Positions 1-6,347 are shown, numbered from the stretch's first letter. The stretch: 7,844 nt of DNA from Enterobacteriaceae bacterium (GCA_022712475.1 JALAGK010000063.1:1-7844); one strand, 5' to 3'. Translations and numbers: made by a program. The notes: generated from the letters alone by a model not told the origin.

Positions 1-110
1 ACATTATCCTTCAACCAATAGGACGCGATAGCAATTAGAACTAGAATTAATAAATTCCACTTCCATTGCATTATCAATGCCTTTAAATCCTTACTTGTTT
101 GAGGTGACAT
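1..110 (-). CDS. N-terminus of a membrane-anchored accessory protein (partial)
   Basis: Only the first 36 codons lie in the window; the gene continues past the left edge. The reading frame begins MSPQTSKDLKALIMQ and then runs into a hydrophobic stretch, about residues 18-33 (NLLILVLIAIASYW), that reads as a single transmembrane helix. Lysines at positions 7, 10 and 17 precede it, which favours a cytoplasmic N-terminus. The ATG directly follows the TAA of the upstream 375-aa gene, and a strong ribosome site (GGAGG, 6 nt before the ATG) lies inside the last codons of that gene. The two are therefore almost certainly cotranscribed and translationally coupled. Function is not recognisable from 36 residues; it could be a small membrane effector, an ion-channel-like exclusion protein or simply a membrane partner of the first gene. 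The frame is open to the edge, and the start and membrane segment are clear. Confidence 0.72.
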   Translation of the reverse strand, partial: MSPQTSKDLKALIMQWKWNLLILVLIAIASYWLKDN

Positions 111-1238
111 TTATGCCTCCGCTGTTTTTAAAGATTTTTCTTCCACCTCTTCATTATAAATGATTGTTTGGAGCAAATCATCACGGACTGCCTTTATTTC
201 ATGAAGGAGTTTTTCTGGAGAGAAATGCTCATCGCCATTAGAATCACTGACGAATAATGCAGTTCTTGCCATATATTTTTTAAGCCATAATGGACGGGAA
301 GAATCTTTAAGTACAAAACCAACATCAACCCAGTCGACATCATCTACATTTCTATCTAACAGTTGTTTTATTTCTTCCTCCGAAGGTGCGCCATCTACTC
401 GAACCTCAATTTTTTTAGGCTTTGTAAACTTGGTTTGTTCTGTTCCTAAAAAGTCCGACAATACATTACTCATTAGACGTAATAAAGGCTGGCGTGTATC
501 TTCGACTTTTGCAACGGTAGTGTCACGAATAATAGTCTGTACAATTTCATCACGTACTTCAAGTATATTCGCCCCGGGTTTGTTAACCTTCGTTACCTCT
601 GTTTTGAATTTAAAAACACAATTGCACTTGCGGCCGTCATCGTCAACATATTTAAATACTGTCTTCGAAACAAGAATATCGTCTTCCGAACAGGAAGATC
701 GCGATCTCGTAAAGGATGTAGTATCCTTTTCTCTGCCGAAATCACCGTGGTTCACTACAAAATTAAAAATATAATTGCTTAACCTTGGCGTATCTGCGCC
801 AGAATGAGGAAATATAATGGATGCAATTTTGTTATGCTCAGGAATTACCCAATAATAACATGGCTCAACCCAAATATAGTCATTTCCATTTGTTTCTGTT
901 TTTACTGTATCATTTTCCGCAGCACCAACGGGTGCAGTTTTTTTAACAGCATGTAAACGTCCCTTTGCGGAACCTAGTGCGCGATACATTACTATCACAC
1001 GATCTTTTGTATCAGGGTCTACAGCCACTCCTCGCGAGTAGGTTCTGGCTCTTAGCGGATGAGTCTCTGTGTCCCATGGAATTGACTCTTCGACACTTTT
1101 GTCGTCAAGCCAAGCTTGTAGCGCATCAAAAATTTCATCAAGCGTTCCGAATTTATGCTCTAATTCTTCGGCATTTTTCTTAAGTCTGTAGAAACCACAA
1201 GCTTTGATGTCAAAGAACGTTACGATTCCAGTTTCCAT
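111..1238 (-). CDS. Accessory protein of unknown function, possibly RexA-like, first gene of a two-gene unit
   Basis: A 375-aa soluble protein starting METGIVTFFDIKACGFY. I chose the ATG at 1238 because AAGGA lies 5 nt upstream; the frame also extends 21 codons further to a TTG at 1301, but that overlaps the likely promoter. There is no signal peptide or membrane helix. The protein is rich in charged residues and has a lysine/glutamate-rich C-terminus. No enzyme motif stands out. By eye the segment around residues 123-165 (aromatic stretch, then IPEHNKIASIIFP) and the C-terminal part around residues 278-360 (VLKDSS, then an EIK..RDDLL helix) recall the layout of lambda RexA, at the level of a weak pattern only. 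The base composition is visibly more AT-rich than gpA, and the gene sits between the tum-like gene and the expected cos side, where P2 carries tin and old. This suggests a horizontally acquired cargo gene, probably phage exclusion. It is followed without gap by a membrane-protein gene. Confidence 0.8.
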   Translation of the reverse strand: METGIVTFFDIKACGFYRLKKNAEELEHKFGTLDEIFDALQAWLDDKSVEESIPWDTETHPLRARTYSRGVAVDPDTKDRVIVMYRALGSAKGRLHAVKKTAPVGAAENDTVKTETNGNDYIWVEPCYYWVIPEHNKIASIIFPHSGADTPRLSNYIFNFVVNHGDFGREKDTTSFTRSRSSCSEDDILVSKTVFKYVDDDGRKCNCVFKFKTEVTKVNKPGANILEVRDEIVQTIIRDTTVAKVEDTRQPLLRLMSNVLSDFLGTEQTKFTKPKKIEVRVDGAPSEEEIKQLLDRNVDDVDWVDVGFVLKDSSRPLWLKKYMARTALFVSDSNGDEHFSPEKLLHEIKAVRDDLLQTIIYNEEVEEKSLKTAEA

Positions 1239-1263
1239 CACTTTCCTTACGAGGCGGTAAAAT

Positions 1264-1301
1264 ATCCCTAGAACAATAAGGGATCTATGCGCAAGGTTCA
1301 A
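1264..1301 (-). promoter_or_regulatory. Own promoter of the accessory unit with overlapping inverted repeat
   Basis: On the minus strand TTGAAC (1296-1301) and TATTGT (1273-1278) are separated by exactly 17 bp, giving a start near 1266 and a short leader to the ATG at 1238. An inverted repeat with 6-bp arms, ATCCCT and AGGGAT (1264-1269 and 1279-1284, 9-bp centre), straddles the -10 box and could be an operator. Each hexamer matches consensus at only four of six positions, so this is a moderate prediction. Confidence 0.45.
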
Positions 1302-1351
1302 CGCACAAGATCACGACCTAGCATACTAACGCCTCGCCGGGCTCGTTGTTC

Positions 1352-1394
1352 AACCCCACCGGCAGTGAAAACGAGTTTCACCGCCAGTGGGGTT
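1352..1394. repeat. Long imperfect hairpin between tum-like and accessory genes
   Basis: The segment folds into a stem in which 17 of 19 positions pair: AACCCCAC with GTGGGGTT, then GGC with GCC, then GTGAAA with TTTCAC, broken by two single mismatches and closed by a 5-nt loop (ACGAG). On the minus strand it begins 17 nt after the stop codon of the tum-like gene. Neither side has a proper T-run, so it is not a textbook intrinsic terminator, though it may still slow or end tum transcription, protect an mRNA end or mark the boundary of inserted cargo. The rest of 1302-1411 holds no gene. Confidence 0.7.
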
Positions 1395-1411
1395 TGCGCG
1401 TAATAAAAATA

Positions 1412-1852
1412 TCAGCGCCAGCTCTCATCTTCCCACACTTCCTGAAGGATACTATCCAGCGCTTCTCTGTCTGAATCCGTATCGACCCCCATCAACTCGA
1501 CGCCAGTCATAGCGCCTTTTTTTACCGTTACGCGCGTTGATGGAAAAACAGACTGTATGCGTCTGGTCAATTCACTTTGAAACGCATCGATTACTGGCTG
1601 GTCGATTTTTTGGTCATTATCTAATGTGATATTTACTTTTACTTTGCTTTCCCTTGCTAGTTTTGGTTCATTCGATGGCTCAGAAAAAACAACAGAAAAG
1701 TTATTATTTTTCATTAAGTTGCCCTTTGCTATTTCCGCTATCAAATTTAAAGCAATTTCACGATCTCTTTCCTGACATGTCCCTTCAGCAGTCAGTCGAG
1801 CAATCATTTCTACTCGCTCAATCATGATGTGCTCACTTAAATCTCTTTCCAC
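1412..1852 (-). CDS. tum: Tum-like SOS-induced antirepressor with DinI-like C-terminal domain
   Basis: The C-terminal half (from about residue 70: KVKVNITLD, then SELTRRIQSVFP, ending in the acidic helix ILQEVWEDESW) follows the DinI family pattern closely, including the ELxRRIQ..FP motif and terminal acidic helix. The N-terminal part (about residues 5-48) is a separate helical region with no recognised fold, joined by a variable linker. In coliphage 186 the gene in this position, tum, is LexA-repressed and encodes an antirepressor that inactivates CI after DNA damage; position, SOS control and domain content all agree. I prefer the GTG at 1852 (146 aa, GGGGG ribosome site, starting ERDLSEHI after the initiator); an ATG at 1825 (137 aa) is the alternative. 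A GTG at 1897 is unlikely because it lies upstream of the LexA box and would not be on the predicted mRNA. Confidence 0.8.
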   Translation of the reverse strand: MERDLSEHIMIERVEMIARLTAEGTCQERDREIALNLIAEIAKGNLMKNNNFSVVFSEPSNEPKLARESKVKVNITLDNDQKIDQPVIDAFQSELTRRIQSVFPSTRVTVKKGAMTGVELMGVDTDSDREALDSILQEVWEDESWR

Positions 1853-1875
1853 ACAACCCCCCAAAAAACGAGATA

Positions 1876-1891
1876 CTGTATATACATACAG
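1876..1891 (-). promoter_or_regulatory. LexA operator (SOS box) of the tum-like gene
   Basis: The plus strand reads CTGTATATACATACAG, a CTG-N10-CAG palindrome with the alternating TA centre typical of high-affinity enterobacterial LexA sites. It lies about 24 bp upstream of the preferred tum start and just downstream of the predicted -10 box, around the expected transcription start. It makes the downstream gene an SOS gene and so explains DNA-damage induction of the prophage. Confidence 0.92.
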
Positions 1892-1900
1892 TAGCACGTA

Positions 1901-1929
1901 TCGATAAAAAGTGAGAAGAAAAAATTCAA
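1901..1929 (-). promoter_or_regulatory. Promoter of the tum-like gene
   Basis: On the minus strand TTGAAT (1924-1929) and TATCGA (1901-1906) are 17 bp apart, placing the start near 1894, at the upstream edge of the LexA box. This arrangement lets LexA block initiation directly. The -10 is weak, and hexamers inside the LexA box itself (TATACA) are an alternative. Confidence 0.5.
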
Positions 1930-1971
1930 CACATCAATACGTATCCTCATGATATGGATGAAAAATAATTG

Positions 1972-4212
1972 TTAATTTCGCGCTTCTGTTGGTTTTAAGC
2001 CCTCAACTCGCCTCATGATTTCTAAAGCTTTCACTCTTGCAGCCTCACTTTTTGCCGCCTGAGAAGGTGCTGACGGGAACACTTCCCCTGAAGAAGATCC
2101 CCGACACCATTTACCGTTTATACAGCTTCGCCCACCGGCCATAAGGTGCAGCGCTTCCCCACGACTGATGGTGATGCCAGTCGTTAGATGTATTTCGTCG
2201 ATAGTTTTTTCTATCGCGGGGTTTTGCTCAGGCGTTCCGTGAACGAAGGCCGGCCTTTTTGGTGGTTTTGGCTTCTTGATTCGTTTTGCCAATTCGCGTT
2301 TTTCACGTCGGCTTAGTGGTTTTGTTAAATCGAGTTCCTGTGGCTCGCTTTCGCTCCCCGTACAGTTATTGACAGAACTCCGAGAGGGCGCAGGAGCGCC
2401 CTTAACGTCAACGGCCAAATCAACGGCACGCTTCGGCACAATTTTCCACTGCGTTAGACGAGTTAAAATCGGGGTGCCAGCGCCGACAACAGAGTCGTAG
2501 ACACCACGGATGCAGACGGTTTCCTCGCCATACTGATTAAACTCGGCGCGCGGTTCATACAGTGTGCGCACCTGCAAATCATCGCGACGGACAAACGGCC
2601 CACCCTGCGCATTAACGTAACCAGCCCAGTCACCAGCGTCGGCGGCATCATGGACGGCAGCAAACTCAACGCTCAGACCATGTGCGGTCTCGGTGTCAGC
2701 GAGGCGGCGCAACTCACGGTAGACCGTCACTGGCGCACCGCCGATAAACTGAAACTGACGAATGTGCCAGCGTGCCGCCCATGCCGAAACGGCGGGGGCT
2801 GTCTCTTTCAGTAGCTCACCGCTTTCGTCATCGGTTTCACCATCAAGAGCATAGCCGTCGATGTTTTTGGAAATGTATTTAGCAACATAGCCGGTAGCAC
2901 TCCCCTTTTCCGGGTCAATGGCCTCGGCATGAAAGCGCGCTTTTTTAGCTTTATCGCTTCTCAGTTCGTGGAGGTCTTCCTCCCACGCATAATCACGGAT
3001 GATGAGGCGCACGCGCTCGACGTCTTCCGGCAACATGAACATAAGCATGTGCCAATGCGGCGTTCCGTCGTGATGAGGCTCGGCAACACGTATGCCGAAG
3101 ATGCGGATTTCTTCCCGGTGTAGCTTGGCGCGAATGCGCGCCCAAAGGCCGGTTAGATAACTTTGCGTATCCGATGGGCTGGCTCCGTTCCATTTGCTGT
3201 TACGGTATCCCGCTTTAGTCGTGGCGTGATATTTAGACGGTGCAGTCAGGGTGTAAAACTCCCCGACGTATCCGAGGTTATTGCAGATATTTTCAAACCC
3301 ACGAATGCGGGTCATCAGCTCGCAGCGACGTATCGCAGGGTTGGCGACCGAGCCATCATATTTTTCAATCAGGCTGATGCGGTTGCCATCTTCGTCTTCG
3401 AGATCCAGCCCCTTGAGAAATTCACGCGTGCGGCGCTTCTGCTCGCGCCAGTCGGCCACGCAGTTTTTACTCGCATATGCGTGTCGTTTTTTGCTGACAT
3501 TGCCGACTGCGATTTGCAGATGTTCGCGCCATGCAGCCGCAATGCGTCGCAAGCGGCCACGCCACCAAACCTCATTAAACATGCGGGTGATAGCAGGGGC
3601 GATTTCATCCTCACCGACATATTTCTTTGTCACCCGCTCCCAATGCGGCGGGGTAACGTTGAATTGCAGGGAAATGAAAGCGGCTCGCATGTACCAGATG
3701 TACAGCGTTTTGAGCTCGCTAAATCCGGTGTCATCAATGTCGGCCAGTTCAGCACGAATGAAATTTGCGATATCAGCGGCCAAAAGGTCGATATCGGCGC
3801 GCGACATATCAGGGAGGCGGTTATATCTGGCAACCATATTGACCATGCGTGACGCCAGATATTGCATAAGCTGGGTATCAAAATGACCGCCAAAAACAGC
3901 GGCTGATACGTTGCTTTTGATACCCGCACACTCATATTTTTTTGCGACCAGTTCAAGACGCGGCAATGCCTTTTTGCAGAAGCCGATTAAAAAGGCATTG
4001 GCTCGTTGACTGCCCTGATTTTGCTCCAGCACAGCAGCAGTGCGATAAACATCAAAACGCACGCACTCAGGCTGGAGAGAAAGCACTTTTCTCGCGTGTA
4101 GCAAAGCCGCAAACATACGTTCGCGGCGATGCTGTTGGTCATAAGTAAGATATGGGCTGGCTATTGCCGACCGTGGAGCATTCCACGGGTATGCAAACGT
4201 ATATTTCGTCAT
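1972..4212 (-). CDS. A: P2-type replication initiation endonuclease gpA (HUH superfamily)
   Basis: A 746-aa member of the phage P2 GPA family (P2 gpA is about 760 aa). It nicks one strand of the phage origin, stays covalently bound to the 5' end and starts rolling-circle replication with host Rep helicase and polymerase III. The HUH metal site is visible as HWH at residues 386-388 in EPHHDGTPHWHMLMFM, and the paired catalytic tyrosines are Y442 and Y446 in GYVAKYISKN, matching the Y-x3-Y pair of P2 gpA. The N-terminal 300 residues are the usual helical region; residues about 605-660 form a proline/lysine-rich linker. The ATG overlaps the stop of the upstream gene (ATGA), so translation is coupled. 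The phage origin lies inside this gene, around codons 608-619. No frameshift or missing catalytic residue is seen. Confidence 0.97.
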   Translation of the reverse strand: MTKYTFAYPWNAPRSAIASPYLTYDQQHRRERMFAALLHARKVLSLQPECVRFDVYRTAAVLEQNQGSQRANAFLIGFCKKALPRLELVAKKYECAGIKSNVSAAVFGGHFDTQLMQYLASRMVNMVARYNRLPDMSRADIDLLAADIANFIRAELADIDDTGFSELKTLYIWYMRAAFISLQFNVTPPHWERVTKKYVGEDEIAPAITRMFNEVWWRGRLRRIAAAWREHLQIAVGNVSKKRHAYASKNCVADWREQKRRTREFLKGLDLEDEDGNRISLIEKYDGSVANPAIRRCELMTRIRGFENICNNLGYVGEFYTLTAPSKYHATTKAGYRNSKWNGASPSDTQSYLTGLWARIRAKLHREEIRIFGIRVAEPHHDGTPHWHMLMFMLPEDVERVRLIIRDYAWEEDLHELRSDKAKKARFHAEAIDPEKGSATGYVAKYISKNIDGYALDGETDDESGELLKETAPAVSAWAARWHIRQFQFIGGAPVTVYRELRRLADTETAHGLSVEFAAVHDAADAGDWAGYVNAQGGPFVRRDDLQVRTLYEPRAEFNQYGEETVCIRGVYDSVVGAGTPILTRLTQWKIVPKRAVDLAVDVKGAPAPSRSSVNNCTGSESEPQELDLTKPLSRREKRELAKRIKKPKPPKRPAFVHGTPEQNPAIEKTIDEIHLTTGITISRGEALHLMAGGRSCINGKWCRGSSSGEVFPSAPSQAAKSEAARVKALEIMRRVEGLKPTEARN
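2369..2402 (-). other. ori: Phage replication origin (gpA nick region) inside gene A
   Basis: The minus strand carries CTCGGAGTTCTGTCAA (2369-2384), which differs at one position from the P2 origin core as I remember it (CTCGGAGTCCTGTCAA). Immediately 5' on that strand is a perfect 6-bp hairpin, AGGGCG and CGCCCT with a 6-nt loop (2385-2402). A hairpin next to the nick motif is typical of HUH initiators, and in P2 the origin likewise lies within the A gene. The exact cleaved bond cannot be fixed from sequence alone. Confidence 0.72.
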
Positions 4213-5039
4213 GCGATAGCCAACTCCAGTTGAAGCGGAGCCAACCCTTTTGATAGCCAGCTTTCAATCGATGGAGGGGATACGGCCTCAATAGTATTTT
4301 TCAGAATGGCGCAACGGCGTTTGAGAATGACGGCTTTAAGTTCATCGTCAGAAAGGTTTTTCGCATAATCTGCTTCGCGAATTGCTTTTGTGAGCTCCGG
4401 GTATTTGACTTCGAATTTCGGCACATTACAGGCAAGGTTTGTGCTATCGGCAGTCGCCAAAGGATAGTTACCCAAAACCCTACCATCGAGCATGCGGAGC
4501 CCGTGCACCTGCGTTGAGAAACTATGTTTGCAGTAAATGGTTTCAAACGCTTCTGACATCCTGCGATGCCAGAGCTGGGTTCTGATAGTTGCGTACTCAC
4601 CTGACGACCCAAAGCACACACGCGGCCACTCCCGGCAAAGCTCAACCAGACGGTGCAATGATTCATGCAAATGCCAGACTGGCGCAGCTTTGTCTTTGAA
4701 ACAGCGTGGTAACTTGGCGATAAGTGCGTCATTGTCAGTTTCGCCACCTTCAACCACATCAGGGATAACAAAAAAAGACAGCTTGGGATGGTGATAATAA
4801 GGAATCAGCCATTGATAGAATTGCTGCCAGTCAATAACAAGGCCACGCTTCCACGCTGAAAAAGCTCCATTATCTATAGCAACAGAGAGGGCGTATTTAA
4901 TTGATGCAGCTAATTGGTCAGGACGTGCATACGATACAAATGCGCCAGCACCGGTGACCGCAATACGGTGAACGTTACCGGCGTCACCCCATACAGGTGT
5001 TCCGTGGTAATGAGTAACGTCTGCCACGCCCTTAACCAT
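4209..5039 (-). CDS. Transglycosylase-like protein (DpdA/TGT-like fold), possible DNA base modification
   Basis: A 276-aa protein whose motif order recalls the queuine tRNA-ribosyltransferase family and its DNA-acting relatives (DpdA): DNGAF at residues 56-60 aligns with the DSGGFQ substrate loop of TGT, FVIPDVV at 90-96 and GSSGEY at 144-149 look like barrel strand ends, HGLRML at 179-184 resembles the HLLGVG strand, and ADSTN at 197-201 would hold the nucleophilic aspartate (D198). The CxCxxC zinc site of tRNA-type TGTs is absent, which favours a DNA or other non-tRNA substrate. DpdA enzymes exchange guanine in DNA for preQ0-type bases; no preQ0 synthesis gene is visible here, so the host would have to supply the base. 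The gene starts 3 nt after the DUF5405-like gene and overlaps gpA by 4 nt, so it belongs to the replication operon. The fold call is by eye; a catalytically different barrel protein is possible. Confidence 0.6.
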   Translation of the reverse strand: MVKGVADVTHYHGTPVWGDAGNVHRIAVTGAGAFVSYARPDQLAASIKYALSVAIDNGAFSAWKRGLVIDWQQFYQWLIPYYHHPKLSFFVIPDVVEGGETDNDALIAKLPRCFKDKAAPVWHLHESLHRLVELCREWPRVCFGSSGEYATIRTQLWHRRMSEAFETIYCKHSFSTQVHGLRMLDGRVLGNYPLATADSTNLACNVPKFEVKYPELTKAIREADYAKNLSDDELKAVILKRRCAILKNTIEAVSPPSIESWLSKGLAPLQLELAIA

Positions 5040-5042
5040 ATG

Positions 5043-5321
5043 TTATTTCGCAATCCCAGTATGAAAGGCTGACTCACATAACATCCCCAATCTCTCAATT
5101 TCTGAGGCAATGTCATTCAGAGTTTGAAGCTCCGAATTATGGATGTAGTGATGTGCCAGACCGGAAATAAGCTGGTTAATCTTCGGGTAATAGCCGATGG
5201 TGTCGAGCCATTCCTCGCCAGCTTTCTTCCCTGATTGAGCGATTTTCTTTTCATTCAGGATGAATTGATATTGGTCGCTGGTAATAACCCATTTGTCGCC
5301 AACTTCGATACGAATACTCAT
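5043..5321 (-). CDS. DUF5405-like early phage protein
   Basis: A 92-aa protein beginning MSIRIEVGDKWVITSDQYQF and continuing with NEKKIAQSGKKAGEEWLD, the pattern I associate with the DUF5405 family of P2/186-like early operons. The N-terminal third is probably beta-rich and the rest helical (NQLISGLAHHYI, LQTLNDIASEIERL). No catalytic motif or membrane segment is seen. Its ATG follows the TAA of the zinc-protein gene directly, with AGGGG about 7 nt upstream. The function is unknown. It is one of a run of small genes between fil and gpA that vary among relatives. Confidence 0.82.
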   Translation of the reverse strand: MSIRIEVGDKWVITSDQYQFILNEKKIAQSGKKAGEEWLDTIGYYPKINQLISGLAHHYIHNSELQTLNDIASEIERLGMLCESAFHTGIAK

Positions 5322-5543
5322 TTAAACACCCCTGTAATGTTTAGATTTGAGCTCTGCTATTTGCTGACAGGTCACGCAAAAGGCCACGCCCGGTATCGCA
5401 ATGCGGCGAACTTCCGGGATTGGTGCGTCGCATTCTTCGCAGAGGAAACGAGAAGGCGCAGCGGTTCGGCTGCGCGCGTTGTTGATGTGGCGCTCGCGGT
5501 CTTCCTGCTCACGCTGTTGTGCTAAATCCATTGCGTCGGCCAT
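5322..5543 (-). CDS. DksA/TraR-family small zinc-finger protein
   Basis: A 73-aa protein with a CxxC-17-CxxC site (Cys35, Cys38, Cys56, Cys59) in the context CEECDAPIPEVRR and FCVTCQ, the C4 zinc finger of the DksA/TraR group. A charged N-terminal helix (residues 5-25, LAQQREQEDRERHINNAR) precedes it. TraR and DksA reach into the RNA polymerase secondary channel and alter promoter response; phage homologues such as P2 orf82 have this short form. Whether this protein binds RNA polymerase is inference. The start codon overlaps the stop of the preceding gene by one base (TAATG), so the two are coupled. Confidence 0.9.
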   Translation of the reverse strand: MADAMDLAQQREQEDRERHINNARSRTAAPSRFLCEECDAPIPEVRRIAIPGVAFCVTCQQIAELKSKHYRGV

Positions 5544-5770
5544 TAGTGCAACTCCTGTGATTCATTCTCAAAGCGTGTGGCTTCACGGCGCAGCAGTTCA
5601 GCGGCTTCGGTGCCGCTCATACCCTCTTTGGTGATATGGATAGCCAGCGCCTCAAGGCGGATAGAAACAGCGAGCGCGCGGTCTTTGCGCTCTTCTTTTT
5701 TGGCATCGGTCAGCAATACGGTCAGCGCATCACTATCAGTGTTAAAACTACGGGTTTCGGTATTACGCAT
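5543..5770 (-). CDS. DUF2732-like small helical protein
   Basis: A 75-aa, mostly helical and charged protein (DALTVLLTDAKKEERKDRAL, then a second helix ending in RREATRFENESQ) resembling the DUF2732 family that recurs in P2/186-type early operons. There is no known motif. AGGAG lies 8 nt upstream of the ATG. It overlaps the zinc-protein gene by one base and is preceded by a short hairpin-containing gap. The function is unknown. Confidence 0.83.
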   Translation of the reverse strand: MRNTETRSFNTDSDALTVLLTDAKKEERKDRALAVSIRLEALAIHITKEGMSGTEAAELLRREATRFENESQELH

Positions 5771-5788
5771 AATTGACTCTCCTGATTT

Positions 5789-5814
5789 CGGGCAATAAGA
5801 AGCCCGGCGGGTTT
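5789..5814 (-). terminator. Possible attenuator: two mutually exclusive hairpins
   Basis: On the minus strand AAACCC and GGGCTT (arms at 5809-5814 and 5800-5805, 3-nt loop) form a small stem followed by a T-rich run, like a weak intrinsic terminator. The second arm can instead pair in CGGGC with GCCCG (5802-5806 and 5789-5793), which puts the T-rich run in the loop. The element lies between the DUF5347-like and DUF2732-like genes in a 67-bp gap. The stems are short, so this may be chance. Confidence 0.3.
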
Positions 5815-5837
5815 ACGCCATTAAATTTCTGTTTGTA

Positions 5838-6176
5838 TTAATTCGGCATGGTTAGCCGTTTTGGAAATAAGCTCACTACTGCACGAAAATGATTCATCGC
5901 TGTAATAAGCGCTTTTTTCTCGTCAGTAGTCAGCTCATTTAATTCGAACTCATGACGAGCCGCCGGTATTTTTGCCAGAAAGAAAATAGCGGCCAGCGCC
6001 CGATTATTTTCTTCAAAATGTGGGTCACATTTATCGCGCATATCATCGACAAAACGTTCAACCTCTTTCCAGCTATCGCCCCAATATCTCGCGCGCAATT
6101 CAGCCACATGATTGAGCCCGGCCAGACGTTCACCCGCTTTTAGCGGAACAGTTGCGGAAACAGCTTCGATAGCCAT
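5838..6176 (-). CDS. DUF5347-like early phage protein
   Basis: A 112-aa protein beginning MAIEAVSATVPLKAGERLAG, then AELRARYWGDSWKEVERFVDDMRD, mainly helical, ending in a basic segment (FPKRLTMPN). It fits the DUF5347 family common in P2/186-like early regions. No enzymatic motif is visible. The ATG has AGGGG 5-6 nt upstream and overlaps the end of fil by 37 bp in another frame, which suggests coupled expression. In phage 186 genes in this interval include dhr, which depresses host replication, but I cannot establish that this is its counterpart. Confidence 0.82.
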   Translation of the reverse strand: MAIEAVSATVPLKAGERLAGLNHVAELRARYWGDSWKEVERFVDDMRDKCDPHFEENNRALAAIFFLAKIPAARHEFELNELTTDEKKALITAMNHFRAVVSLFPKRLTMPN

Positions 6177-6340
6177 GATTTCCCCTGCTTTTGAGTAGAG
6201 AGGCCAGCCAGTAAATCAGCCTGTGAGCGGCTCGGGTGCCAGCGCTTGCCGTCCTTACCTGCGATCCAGCCGTGGCCGTAGTGCATGCCTGGGCTTTGCT
6301 TGACGAGCAGAGACGCGAATGATGGTTCACTTTTCAGCAT
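6140..6340 (-). CDS. fil: Fil-like filamentation protein (DUF2724 family)
   Basis: A 66-aa protein: SEPSFASLLVKQSPGMHYG, then GWIAGKDGKRWHPSRSQADL and a basic C-terminus (SWLSKLFPQLFR). The GWI..DGKRWHP..SQ core is the signature of the phage filamentation protein family; in 186, fil expression blocks host cell division and makes cells filament. The ATG at 6340 follows GAGG at 5 nt spacing; a GTG two codons upstream (6346) would overlap that ribosome site. It lies 7 bp after cII, in the same order as in 186. Confidence 0.88.
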   Translation of the reverse strand: MLKSEPSFASLLVKQSPGMHYGHGWIAGKDGKRWHPSRSQADLLAGLSTQKQGKSWLSKLFPQLFR

Positions 6341-6347
6341 ACGCACC

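Noticed and set aside
430..774. Plus-strand open frame of 114 codons opposite the accessory gene
   Set aside because: The opposite frame is longer, has a good start and ribosome site and a coupled downstream gene; this frame is serine-rich and looks like antisense noise.
1302..1411. Small gene between the tum-like and accessory genes
   Set aside because: No frame with a ribosome site is visible; the space is filled by the hairpin and the accessory promoter.
3163..3886. Two long plus-strand open frames (229 and 201 codons) opposite gpA
   Set aside because: They lie antisense to well-supported gpA coding sequence, overlap each other, and show no recognisable motif or consistent composition; they are shadows of a GC-rich gene.
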